A stretch of 20,667 nucleotides of DNA from Oscillibacter sp. Its GTDB lineage: Bacteria > Bacillota > Clostridia > Oscillospirales > Oscillospiraceae. A program made the position numbers and the translations under genes. Below, piece by piece: positions 13,705 through 20,484 of this stretch; positions within the stretch are counted from its first letter, which is position 1, and each line of letters starts with the position of its first letter. The notes beneath the pieces were generated by a model. The model saw nothing but the letters and a program-made list of their open reading frames with translations. It ran no database searches and was not told the origin of the DNA. The DNA lies in contig DPGF01000048.1 in NCBI GenBank assembly GCA_003522105.1, positions 1-20,667 on the forward strand, given 5' to 3'.

Positions 13705-14727
13705 TTAGGAAATTGCCGCAAATAGGGCGTCAACATGCTCAGCGCCGATAGAATCCTTCATGCTGTCATAGAAGTCGCCGAGCTTCGCCTTGAACGCATC
13801 GTAATCGACGTCACGGATGATCGTCATGCCGGCCTCTTCCATCTTCGCAAGGTTATCCTCATCGGCCTGAACCTGGAAGTCCGCCTGAAGGGCGCAGGCC
13901 TCGGTGGCAGCCTCGCGCAGCCAGGTCTGCTGCTGTTCGGTCAGCTTGTTCCACTCGGTCTCAGAAATGCAGATCAGGATGGCCGCAAAAAACTGATTCG
14001 TCAGAGAGAGGTAATCGCAAATATCGGCGAAACCACTGGTATAAAGTACACTGATACTGGCATCAAGACCCTCGACCGTCTTCTGCTGCAGGCCAGGGAT
14101 CGTCTCGGACCAAGCCATTGGGGTGGGGTTGGCGCCCAGCGCAGAATAGGTGTTCATGTAGGTGTTGTTCTCAAGGCAGCGGATCTTCATGCCCTTGAGA
14201 TCGTCCGGCGTGGCGACCGGCTTGCTTGCAGTGGTCAGGTTGCGGAAACCGCCGACGCCCCAGGACAGAGGCACAACACCGACGGTGTCGAACGCGTCAA
14301 ACAACTGCTGCCCGAAGTCACCGTTCAGGACTTCCATCGCCTGATCGACGCTCTCGAAGACAAACGGCAGGTCGAGCGCGCCGCACGCGGAAACGAAGTT
14401 GCTGACGTAGGAGTTGGTCATAACGGCCATCTCGACCGTGCCCATCTGCATACCCTCGAACATCTCGCGCTCTTGACCGAGCTGGCCGTTGGCGAAGAGC
14501 TTGACCTCCATCGTGCCGCCGCTCTTCTCTTCAAGAATGCGCGCCATCTCATTGGCGGCATAGTAGTAGGGGTCGTTCGGGTCTTCCGCAGTGGTGAAAC
14601 CGATCTGCAGCGTCACCTTTTCCGCTCCGTCGTTGCCATCGCCGGACGGCGTCTCCCCTTTCTGACCGCACGCGGCCAGAGACAGCGTCATGGCCAAAGC
14701 CAGAACAAGTGCTAACAGCTTTTTCAT
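13705..14727 (-). CDS. dctP: TRAP transporter substrate-binding lipoprotein (DctP)
   Basis: A 340-residue DctP-family extracytoplasmic binding protein. The signal peptide MKKLLALVLALAMTLSLAAC ends in a lipobox with the lipidated Cys20, as expected for a Gram-positive anchoring. The mature part has the family features EREMFEGMQMGTVEMAV, LKGMKIRCLENNTYMNTYSALGANPTPMAWSE (split here as LKGMKIRCLE then GANPTPMAWSE), with the usual carboxylate-binding arginine candidate in KIRC. The gene contains no TTA, CTA or TCA codon over more than 320 codons, a sign of strong codon selection and high expression. GGAGG precedes the ATG. Bound ligands of DctP proteins are mostly carboxylates. Confidence 0.95.
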   Translation of the reverse strand: MKKLLALVLALAMTLSLAACGQKGETPSGDGNDGAEKVTLQIGFTTAEDPNDPYYYAANEMARILEEKSGGTMEVKLFANGQLGQEREMFEGMQMGTVEMAVMTNSYVSNFVSACGALDLPFVFESVDQAMEVLNGDFGQQLFDAFDTVGVVPLSWGVGGFRNLTTASKPVATPDDLKGMKIRCLENNTYMNTYSALGANPTPMAWSETIPGLQQKTVEGLDASISVLYTSGFADICDYLSLTNQFFAAILICISETEWNKLTEQQQTWLREAATEACALQADFQVQADEDNLAKMEEAGMTIIRDVDYDAFKAKLGDFYDSMKDSIGAEHVDALFAAIS

Positions 14728-14757
14728 AAGTGATCCTCCAATTAGTTTTTTATTAAC

Positions 14758-14772
14758 AGAGAGCCGCTCTCT
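14758..14772 (-). promoter_or_regulatory. 5'-leader hairpin of dctP
   Basis: AGAGAG (14758-14763) and CTCTCT (14767-14772) form a perfect 6-bp stem with a 3-nt loop, about 30 nt before the dctP ATG. It may stabilise the transcript. No T run follows closely on the minus strand. Confidence 0.35.
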
Positions 14773-14822
14773 TCTGTCCGAAATAAGTTATTTCACGTTT
14801 TCAAACGGCATCATTCGATTCT

Positions 14823-14858
14823 ATAATGGTAAAACTTTTTAGTATTTGTAAAAAAGTT
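14823..14858 (-). promoter_or_regulatory. Candidate dctP promoter and operator
   Basis: On the minus strand, TTTACA (14847-14852) and CATTAT (14823-14828) are 18 bp apart. The promoter is overlapped by an inverted repeat AACTTTTT-N10-AAAAAGTT (14833-14840 and 14851-14858), a plausible operator for the adjacent XRE-cupin regulator. Both are weak matches in AT-rich DNA. Confidence 0.35.
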
Positions 14859-14864
14859 ATTGGT

Positions 14865-14889
14865 AAAAAAAGTGCATAGCAAGATGCAC
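14865..14889 (-). terminator. Intrinsic terminator after the XRE-cupin gene
   Basis: Stem GTGCAT/ATGCAC (14872-14877, 14884-14889; loop of 6) followed on the minus strand by seven Ts (14871-14865), starting 5 bp past the stop codon. It separates the regulator transcript from dctP. Confidence 0.8.
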
Positions 14890-14894
14890 CCTTT

Positions 14895-15431
14895 TTAGCT
14901 ATAACAAGGTGGTGTCATCACCCACATCGCAAGGCACTCTTTGTCGCCTACGTTTCTCCATGCGTGGGTCTGATTTGCCTGAAAGTACACGCTGTCGCCC
15001 TTTTCCAAAAAGTAAAAGTTCTCGTCCAACTGCACCTGAAGTACGCCCTCAAGCACATAGATAAACTCCTCACCCGCGTGCGCGCTGACAAGTCCACTCT
15101 CGCCGCCCGGCATGATCGACTTGATCATCGGCTCCATCGTTTTCGTCAGCGACGAGGCCAGCAGCTCGCACTGCACTTTCGCGTCGATTTTCAGCATATT
15201 GCCCTCGCCGCGCCGGACAAGGACATGCGCCGCTTCATCCGGGTCAAACAGGTCACGGAGCTTGAGATCCAGCGACGTCGCAAGATTCTTTAGTGAAGAA
15301 AGCGACGGATCGGTCTGCCCGCGCTCAACCTGACTGATGAATCCAATCGAAAGTCCGGATATTTCGGAAAGCTGTTTTAGCGTGTATCCCTTCTTTTCCC
15401 GTGCCGTTTTGAGCTGTGCGCCAAGTGTCAT
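14895..15431 (-). CDS. XRE-family regulator with C-terminal cupin domain
   Basis: A 178-residue two-domain regulator. Residues 6-60 form an XRE helix-turn-helix (LKTAREKKGYTLKQLSEIS, then GFISQVERGQTDPSLSSLKNLA). Residues about 105-175 form a small cupin, seen in HAGEEFIYVLEGVLQVQL and GDSVYFQANQTHAWRN. This architecture is that of the PuuR-like group, whose cupin senses a small ligand, often an amino acid, polyamine or organic acid. AGGAGAA lies before the ATG. Its gene is upstream of dctP in the same direction but ends in its own terminator, so it most likely controls the TRAP/M20 unit in trans with a ligand drawn from the imported compound. Confidence 0.92.
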   Translation of the reverse strand: MTLGAQLKTAREKKGYTLKQLSEISGLSIGFISQVERGQTDPSLSSLKNLATSLDLKLRDLFDPDEAAHVLVRRGEGNMLKIDAKVQCELLASSLTKTMEPMIKSIMPGGESGLVSAHAGEEFIYVLEGVLQVQLDENFYFLEKGDSVYFQANQTHAWRNVGDKECLAMWVMTPPCYS

Positions 15432-15460
15432 TTGTGTTCTCCTATCTTTTCTTTAACTAT

Positions 15461-15488
15461 ATTTTACAATTCTGTCATAATTTGTCAA
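15461..15488 (-). promoter_or_regulatory. Promoter of the XRE-cupin gene
   Basis: A perfect TTGACA (15483-15488 on the minus strand) and TAAAAT (15461-15466, five of six) with a 16-bp spacer, giving a leader of about 25 nt. An imperfect palindrome ACAATT..ATTTGT overlaps the spacer and could be an autoregulatory operator. Confidence 0.65.
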
Positions 15489-15574
15489 CACCATTTTTAG
15501 CATAAATGGATTTTTTTACTTATAGTGAAAACTCGTTCTGGGTTTTTGTCTATATTCACAACGGATTACAGCTT

Positions 15575-15652
15575 CACCGTCGGCGTGCCCGGCTCGCCGG
15601 CCGACCTCGCCCGCTGGCTGCGCGGCGGCTTCATGTCGGGCGATTTGTAAAC
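15575..15652. repeat. Right copy of 78-bp perfect direct repeat
   Basis: Identical to 1-78. The base composition changes sharply at 15574/15575, from AT-rich island sequence to GC-rich repeat, so the right junction can be placed there to within a few bases. Confidence 0.95.
15576..15650 (+). pseudogene. Displaced 3' end of the repeated gene
   Basis: The same 24 codons and TAA as at 2-76. Upstream the frame runs on only to a stop at 15498-15500 through AT-rich sequence with no ribosome site, so no gene body is attached. It reads as a tail fragment left by insertion of the block to its left. A short fused reading frame of about 49 codons cannot be excluded. Confidence 0.5.
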
Positions 15653-15690
15653 TTTTTCCCGCCCTTGCCGCGTTTCGTGCAACACCCCCC

Positions 15691-15711
15691 TTCATGCTTA
15701 CTAAGCATGAA
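15691..15711. repeat. Perfect 21-bp odd palindrome
   Basis: Perfect 10-bp arms TTCATGCTTA (15691-15700) and TAAGCATGAA (15702-15711) around one central C. It is flanked by CCCCCC on the left and by the CCCCC of the terminator stem on the right. The tiny loop makes a DNA site (protein or recombinase target) as likely as an RNA hairpin. Confidence 0.7.
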
Positions 15712-15740
15712 CCCCCGCCGCAGGCGGGGGTTTTATTTTT
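15712..15740 (+). terminator. Strong intrinsic terminator
   Basis: CCCCCGCC (15712-15719), loop GCA, GGCGGGGG (15723-15730), then TTTTATTTTT. This presumably belonged to the gene whose 3' end is duplicated. It stands only 6 bp before the ribosome site of the tail-fibre-like gene. Confidence 0.92.
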
Positions 15741-15761
15741 GAGCAAGAAGGAGAATGAGGC

Positions 15762-16304
15762 ATGAAAAAAACCGACAACTATTCCCTCCCGCAGTGGGAG
15801 AAGCAGGACTTCATCAAGATGGAGGACTTTAACGACCTGACGCAAAAGACCGACGCGGCGCTCAAGGCGAACGCCGACGCGACAGCGACCGGACTGAATG
15901 CGGAAATTGCCGCGCGCGGCGAAGCCGACGCCGCGCTCAGCAAAAACCTCGGCGCGGCGGGGCACAACTGCCGCGTAAAGTGGGGCACCTACACCGGCAC
16001 CGACACGGTCGGCGCGGAAAATCCCACCACGCTGGACTGCGGTTTCGCGCCCGTGCTGGCGATCATCTGCGCGCCGCCCTCGAGCTACAACGCGGTGCTG
16101 CCGACCGTCCTCTTCCGGCCGTATACCAAGGTCAGTCTCGGGCGCAGCGCGACCAATACGACGGAATTTCTGGAGCTCAGCTGGGGCGATACCTCGCTTT
16201 CGTGGTACAGCAGCGGCGGCCGTCCCGCCGCGCAGTTCAACAGCGGCGACACGGTCTATTCCTATGTCATTCTCGGCTACGACAAGACGGCCGAGGACGC
16301 ATAA
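15762..16304 (+). CDS. Phage tail-fibre-like protein
   Basis: A 180-residue protein. The N-terminus NYSLPQWEKQDFIKMEDFND resembles the opening of tail-fibre or baseplate-associated proteins in prophages of gut Clostridia. Residues 25-65 are an alanine-rich likely coiled coil or helix (DAALKANADATATGLNAEIAA), and the C-terminal 115 residues form a beta-rich tip-like domain (VKWGTYTGTDT ... SWYSSGG ... VYSYVILGYD). AAGGAGAATGAGG precedes the ATG. No other phage structural gene is in the window, and a strong terminator is just upstream, so it may be a prophage remnant, part of a tail-like cassette extending leftwards in the original locus, or a domesticated surface protein. Family resemblance is from memory, without alignment. 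Confidence 0.65.
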   Translation: MKKTDNYSLPQWEKQDFIKMEDFNDLTQKTDAALKANADATATGLNAEIAARGEADAALSKNLGAAGHNCRVKWGTYTGTDTVGAENPTTLDCGFAPVLAIICAPPSSYNAVLPTVLFRPYTKVSLGRSATNTTEFLELSWGDTSLSWYSSGGRPAAQFNSGDTVYSYVILGYDKTAEDA

Positions 16305-16317
16305 TGCCGCGCAGAGC

Positions 16318-16353
16318 AAAAAAACAGCCCCGAGGGAAAATCCCTCGGGGCTG
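16318..16353 (-). terminator. Intrinsic terminator of the SLH gene
   Basis: Perfect 13-bp arms (16325-16337 and 16341-16353) with an AAA loop, followed on the minus strand by seven Ts (16324-16318). It is 44 bp past the SLH stop. The plus-strand side lacks a T run but could still slow transcription from the tail-fibre-like gene. Confidence 0.9.
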
Positions 16354-16397
16354 AAAAACTATTTACTTAGTTTTTAACTACATGATTGGAGTTCCAA

Positions 16398-19300
16398 TCA
16401 CGGAGCAGGCGTAATCGCGGTCTGAGCCTCGATGTATTCACTATGCTCCGTAGCAGTCAGGCCGTTGCCAGCGTCAACGGTGATAACGACCTTGTAAGAA
16501 GCATTTGCAGTCAGGGTGCAAGGCATAGTGGCCTTGAAACCGTTTTCAGTCTCAGCAATGTCAGCGTTGGTGTAGACATCCTGACCCTTCTCGTTGACGA
16601 GCTTCACCTTGACCATAGCGGCCGTGAAGGCCACAGCATTGTCCTTGTCAGCGAGAGTGAAATTGACTTCGCAGCCCTTCTGGGTATCCATGGTGACGTT
16701 ACCAATGGTAATGGTGATCACATTGGCATGGACAGGCCACTCGAGCGTGATGAAGTAGTCCTTGTGCTCAGTACCGGCTTCGTTGTAAACGGTAACCTTC
16801 TTGGAGTCCTGGCCCTTGGTAGCCTCGACATCCACAGACTTAAGAGCGGTCTTATCACCAGCGTAAAGGATGACACTGTTATCATCGTTGGCGGTGTAGG
16901 TCAGAGTGGCCTTAACGCCATCCACCACGGAGGTGAATTTAATCTGAGCGGGATCGTCCTTATCAACAGTGATGGTGCCTTCCTTGGCGCTGACAGTCAC
17001 ATCGAGCGCGACGCTCTTGTCGAGCTTCTCGCCAACGTAGACGACCAGAGCGTGCTCATAGGAGCCCTTCTCGGTGCTGCCGATGACCCAGATGTCGTGA
17101 TCCTCAAGAACGACGTTGTCGAGGCTCTTGATCTCGTTGCCCTTCTGGTTGATGAACACGGTCTTGTCGGTGATCTGCCAGTTGTGCTCGGAGTTGGGGG
17201 AGTAGATCGTGCCGGCCTTGATGCCCTTGGCGATCTGCTGAACCTCAGCCTTGCTCAGATCGTAGTAGGTGATGTAGTCGCAGTCGTAACCGTCGTGATC
17301 AACGCTGCTATTGCCATCGGAATCCCACTCCTCGTTCACGAGGGTAGCATCGACGACTTCACCATACTTGGTGGTGTTGTTGTACCGATCAGAGAACTCA
17401 ACGTGGAACAGCTTGCCGGTGTTCTCGGAGAGATACTCGACAAGATTCTTGTCGGTGATGCGGATGGTGCGCTCGACGCCGTCGATCACGACATCCATCT
17501 CCCAGACGCCCTTTTCAACGTTCAGGCCGTAGCTGCCCTGCGGGATAAAGGCGTGGGTGCCGAGGTCGGCCTCGAGGGTCGCGTTCTTCACGTAGACGTA
17601 CTTGGCATAGCCGTCGCCGCCGACGTAGTAGTAGAGCTCAACAGAGTTCTCAGCAAAGTCGGGCAGGTTGCTGCGGGTGTACGGGGTGTAGATCCACTCG
17701 CCCTTGTCGTTCTCGCTGCGGACAAGGAACTGGGTGTTGCTGTTGAGGTTGATCTTGGTGTTGCGATCCAGCAGAACGGAGGAAGCGTCCTTCTTCAGGG
17801 TCACACCCTTAGCATGGTCGATGATGCCATAGCCGTTGAGCTCAACATCGCCGTCCTTCAGCGCGTCAACGCGGAAGAGAGCGATGCCCTCATAATATTT
17901 GTTGTAGCGGCTGGAAGCGGAGACATAGGCGTAGTTATGAGCAAACAGAACGTCCATCTCGTTTTTCACAACGATGCTATCATCGTATTTCTCGACGAAA
18001 TCGCCGACATTACCGGGGACATTCTCTTCCTTGGGATCCTTGATACCGTCAATGTAGCTGACTTCAACATCTTCCTTCTCGGTACCGTCCATGTAGACGA
18101 GCGTTGCATAAGCAGCGCCGGGCTTGCCGTCCTTCCAGATGATGTCCTTCAGGACAGCATAGCTGGAGTTGTCGACCTTAACAGCGCCGATCAGGTTGCC
18201 GAACTGGTCGAGGAACCAGGTGTAGGCGGTGGTGCCGGTGGAACCAGCCTCGTTGAGGAGGAACTTGTAGGCGTCGTCATAGACCTTGTCAGCAACAGTG
18301 TGCTGTGCGGCGTTCTTCCAGATCTTGGTCTGAGCGCCGACGAAGGACTCGGCCTTGCCGATGACCTCGACGTACTGATCCTTGTTGTTGAGAACATTGC
18401 CGCTCTCATTGGCGCTGTTCACCTTATCGGTGTAGGCGTTGACGAGAACATAGTCGCCCTCTTCGTAGGTGAACGCTTCATCCTTGTCCTCGAGCACGAC
18501 CTTGCGGCCCTCGTTCTCCTGATCGTAGACATAGAGGGTCATGGTGTAGGGGGTGGTCATGTGGCCGTTCTTGTCGAACTTGGCCTCGGCAGTACCGTCG
18601 ACATAAGCGAGGAAGGTGTCGATCATGACAACGCGGGTATCGCCGGCGTCATTGTACTTGTAGAAGACCTCGATCTGGCGGCCCTGAGCGCCGACCTTGC
18701 CGGTGACGTCCTTCAGGGTGACGGCGTCGAGCTTCTGACCGTTGACGATCAGGTTGCCCTTGACGTCCTTCTTGGTGCCGAGCTCCTTGAGAATGTCGCA
18801 CTGAGCGGTAGCAGCCTGGAAGGAAGCGTCAGCCTTGTAAGCGATGGTGGCGTATGCGGAATCCTTGCTGGACTCGTACTTGCCGCTCTCGTTCACGTCG
18901 TTGGCCCAAACCTTGGTGGGACGGCCCCACTCGTCCTCGTCCTCACCGCAGATGAGGCCGAAGTTCTTGTAGCCGATGGTGGCGTTGTTCTTGAGGAGGT
19001 TCTTATCCTTGTCGCCGGTCAGGCTGACGTTCTGATAGCCGAACGCAGCGGTGTAGGTGACCATGGGAACCTGAATGGACTGGAACAGCAGCTCGGAGAC
19101 CAGCTCGCGGGTAGCAGGAGCGTTGAGGTCAACACCCTTGACGTTCTTCAGAACGCCGGCCTGCTCAGCGATCTGAGCAACATGCAGCGCCCAGTCAGCA
19201 CCGGTGAACTCGCCCTTCTGATCGTAACCGACAGCGCGGAGGATCATCGCGAGGACTTCGTAGCCCGTGACCTTGCCGGAGGGCTTGAAGTTGCCGTCGG

Positions 19301-19655
19301 GATAACCCTTGACGAGAGCAGCGTTGGCGCAGTAGCCGATGTAGCCCTTGGCCCAGCCGGCGCCTGCCATGTCAGCGAACTTGTTGTAGGTCTCATAGTT
19401 CTTGACATAGGTGTCCTTCACGTCGGTGGTGTAGATGCGATAGACGATCGCAGCCACCTCGGCGCGGGTGATGGCGTTCTTCGGGAGGAAGGAGCCATCT
19501 TCGTAGCCCTTAAAGACCTTCATGCCAGTGAGAACTTCGACGGCTTCAGCATAAGTCTCGTCAATGTCCTTGACATCCTTAAAGGCTGCGTTGGCGCTGA
19601 CGGCCAGAGACAGAGTCATGACCAGAGCCAGCACCATTGCGAGTAACTTTTTCAT
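16398..19655 (-). CDS. SLH-domain surface (S-layer type) protein
   Basis: A 1085-residue exported protein. The ATG at 19653-19655 is chosen because AAAGGAGAG precedes it and the product then starts with the signal peptide MKKLLAMVLALVMTLSLAVS with a likely cleavage after Ala-Asn-Ala (23). Three SLH repeats follow: about 25-75 (FKDVKDIDETYAEAVEVLTG, GYEDGSFLPKNAITRAE), 88-140 (GYPDGNFKPSGKVTGYE) and a more divergent one at 145-195. These bind secondary cell-wall polymer. The rest is beta-rich; the last 200 residues look like Ig- or cadherin-like sandwich domains. The gene has no TTA, CTA or TCA codon, which points to very high expression, as for an S-layer protein. A roughly 300-nt structured leader precedes it. 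Confidence 0.9.
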   Translation of the reverse strand: MKKLLAMVLALVMTLSLAVSANAAFKDVKDIDETYAEAVEVLTGMKVFKGYEDGSFLPKNAITRAEVAAIVYRIYTTDVKDTYVKNYETYNKFADMAGAGWAKGYIGYCANAALVKGYPDGNFKPSGKVTGYEVLAMILRAVGYDQKGEFTGADWALHVAQIAEQAGVLKNVKGVDLNAPATRELVSELLFQSIQVPMVTYTAAFGYQNVSLTGDKDKNLLKNNATIGYKNFGLICGEDEDEWGRPTKVWANDVNESGKYESSKDSAYATIAYKADASFQAATAQCDILKELGTKKDVKGNLIVNGQKLDAVTLKDVTGKVGAQGRQIEVFYKYNDAGDTRVVMIDTFLAYVDGTAEAKFDKNGHMTTPYTMTLYVYDQENEGRKVVLEDKDEAFTYEEGDYVLVNAYTDKVNSANESGNVLNNKDQYVEVIGKAESFVGAQTKIWKNAAQHTVADKVYDDAYKFLLNEAGSTGTTAYTWFLDQFGNLIGAVKVDNSSYAVLKDIIWKDGKPGAAYATLVYMDGTEKEDVEVSYIDGIKDPKEENVPGNVGDFVEKYDDSIVVKNEMDVLFAHNYAYVSASSRYNKYYEGIALFRVDALKDGDVELNGYGIIDHAKGVTLKKDASSVLLDRNTKINLNSNTQFLVRSENDKGEWIYTPYTRSNLPDFAENSVELYYYVGGDGYAKYVYVKNATLEADLGTHAFIPQGSYGLNVEKGVWEMDVVIDGVERTIRITDKNLVEYLSENTGKLFHVEFSDRYNNTTKYGEVVDATLVNEEWDSDGNSSVDHDGYDCDYITYYDLSKAEVQQIAKGIKAGTIYSPNSEHNWQITDKTVFINQKGNEIKSLDNVVLEDHDIWVIGSTEKGSYEHALVVYVGEKLDKSVALDVTVSAKEGTITVDKDDPAQIKFTSVVDGVKATLTYTANDDNSVILYAGDKTALKSVDVEATKGQDSKKVTVYNEAGTEHKDYFITLEWPVHANVITITIGNVTMDTQKGCEVNFTLADKDNAVAFTAAMVKVKLVNEKGQDVYTNADIAETENGFKATMPCTLTANASYKVVITVDAGNGLTATEHSEYIEAQTAITPAP

Positions 19656-19674
19656 AGATGTTACTCTCCTTTCA

Positions 19675-19841
19675 TAAATTTCCATCTTTCCGGAGGCGAT
19701 TTTCCGCAAAATCGCGTCCTCCCCGCGGTAGCCGGCAAAATCCGAAACCTCTTCAAAAGTTGCAAAACTTACTGATTTGGTAGCGGTTCTTACAGAAAAA
19801 CGCTTGAAATCGTGCGATTTGGTGGATATCGTATCCCCTTA
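19675..19841 (-). promoter_or_regulatory. SLH leader, copy A of a shared leader
   Basis: Copy A runs from TAAGGGGATACGATA (19827-19841 on the minus strand) to a 23-nt block ending GGAAATTTA (19675-19697) that runs into the ribosome site of the SLH gene. AAGTTTTGCAA lies between. All three blocks recur in the same order on the plus strand at 20502-20667, spanning 167 versus 166 nt. Sequence between the blocks differs. Confidence 0.75.
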
Positions 19842-19857
19842 CAGATGGTTCGTTTGT

Positions 19858-19952
19858 CAGAAAGGAGCAAGTTTCGGCGATTCTCGGCTTACTTACCGTG
19901 GCATGCCGATCCCGTAACTAAGTCGGGAACGCACCGTTCCCCACCCTTTCTG
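19858..19952 (-). ncRNA. Structured 5' leader element of the SLH gene
   Basis: On the minus strand CAGAAAGG (19945-19952) pairs perfectly with CCTTTCTG (19858-19865), closing a 79-nt region that contains a perfect 7-bp hairpin GGGAACG-GTG-CGTTCCC (19925-19941) and a second stem of 8 of 9 pairs (19888-19896 with 19914-19922). The predicted transcription start lies directly at its 5' edge. This is the shape of a multibranched cis-regulatory RNA. I tried to match c-di-GMP, c-di-AMP and cobalamin classes from memory and none fits. Confidence 0.5.
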
Positions 19953-19959
19953 CACTGTC

Positions 19960-19988
19960 ACCTTACCACACCCAAAAAATCAAGTCAA
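19960..19988 (-). promoter_or_regulatory. Predicted SLH gene promoter
   Basis: TTGACT (19983-19988, five of six) and TAAGGT (19960-19965, three of six) with a 17-bp spacer on the minus strand. The start would fall near 19953, giving a leader of about 300 nt that begins with the structured element. Confidence 0.45.
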
Positions 19989-20014
19989 CGATTTCGCCCC
20001 ATCTGTAACACACT

Positions 20015-20040
20015 TGTAACAAAGCGCGCGCTTCGTTACA
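20015..20040. repeat. 26-bp near-perfect palindrome in the divergent region
   Basis: TGTAACAAAGCGC (20015-20027) and GCGCTTCGTTACA (20028-20040) pair at 12 of 13 positions with no spacer. A further TGTAAC lies just upstream at about 20004. It is 27 bp upstream of the predicted SLH -35 box and is a candidate operator shared by the divergent surface-protein genes, or a cruciform. Confidence 0.55.
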
Positions 20041-20093
20041 GCTTGACATAATACCCGCCTTTTCGCCGTTATCCGCTACTATATACATATATA

Positions 20094-20111
20094 ATTATCA
20101 AATCATTATCA
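20094..20111. repeat. ATTATCA direct repeat, Fur-like
   Basis: ATTATCA occurs at 20094-20100 and 20105-20111, one helical turn apart, in an AT-rich block. On the minus strand this reads TGATAATGATTTGATAATTA, whose first part resembles the GATAAT hexamers of Fur-type boxes. It is not a clean 7-1-7 palindrome, so the regulator is uncertain. Confidence 0.3.
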
Positions 20112-20134
20112 TCATTTTTCGAAGCGCAGACCCC

Positions 20135-20180
20135 GCGCGGCGGTCAGGCGGCGTGTTATTAAGTGTCCGCGCCGCCGCGC
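20135..20180. other. GC-rich long hairpin in the plus-strand leader region
   Basis: GCGCGGCGG (20135-20143) and CCGCCGCGC (20172-20180) pair perfectly around a 28-nt loop. The stretch 20112-20500 holds no gene that I can support, and very GC-rich hairpins follow one another through it, as expected for a long structured untranslated region or for unselected spacer. Confidence 0.4.
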
Positions 20181-20349
20181 AGGGCGCTCCGGGCGGGCAA
20201 TTTCCGTATTTCCGGCTGCGGCCTGCCGAAAATGGAAGATCCCCGCTCAATCATGCGGCCGCCGCCCGTCCTCCTTGCACAAAACCGTACAACCACCCCA
20301 AAATCATGCAAATTTACTCATTTTTCGCGCCCGCGCCGCGCCGCCGCCC

Positions 20350-20458
20350 GCTACCACACCGCTACCCGATCCCCGCGCCCGCAAGCCCTTGCCGCGCAAG
20401 GGCTTTTCTCCGTCGGAACCGTCCGAATTCCGCCGCCGCGCTACCAAACCGCTACCCG
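20350..20458. repeat. Pair of GCTACC-type direct repeats
   Basis: GCTACCACACCGCTACCCG (20350-20368) and GCTACCAAACCGCTACCCG (20440-20458) differ at one of 19 bases and are 90 bp apart. Each itself holds two GCTACC units 11 bp apart. A similar CGCTACCAAA also occurs in the SLH leader on the opposite strand near 19770-19780. Confidence 0.6.
20383..20407 (+). terminator. Terminator-like hairpin in plus-strand leader
   Basis: AAGCCCTTG (20383-20391), loop CCGCG, CAAGGGCTT (20397-20405), then TTC. The U run is short. A related hairpin CCTTG-CGCGG-CAAGG follows near 20473-20487. It lies upstream of the shared leader block, so it could be an attenuator if transcription starts further left. Confidence 0.4.
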
Positions 20459-20484
20459 GAAACGCCGCCGCGCCTTGCGCGGCA

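Noticed and set aside
13735..14715. A 326-codon plus-strand frame opposite dctP
   Set aside because: Codon-aligned antisense shadow of the DctP gene, with no family features.
79..15574. Search for an integrase, transposase, toxin-antitoxin or defence gene inside the repeat-bounded block
   Set aside because: Every convincing gene in the block is metabolic, transport or regulatory; nothing resembles a recombinase or defence protein.
15506..15742. A 78-codon frame starting at the ATG at 15506 and running through the right repeat
   Set aside because: It has no ribosome site, crosses the palindrome and terminator, and is in a different frame from the duplicated 3' end.
16386..19646. A 1086-codon open frame on the plus strand opposite the SLH gene
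   Set aside because: It is in codon-aligned antisense register to a clear exported SLH protein, has no ribosome site and gives a low-complexity V/L/D-rich product. It is a by-product of codon bias.
19656..19960. Assignment of the SLH leader to a known c-di-GMP, c-di-AMP or cobalamin riboswitch
   Set aside because: The conserved core sequences of those classes as I know them are not present; only the general folded shape is similar.
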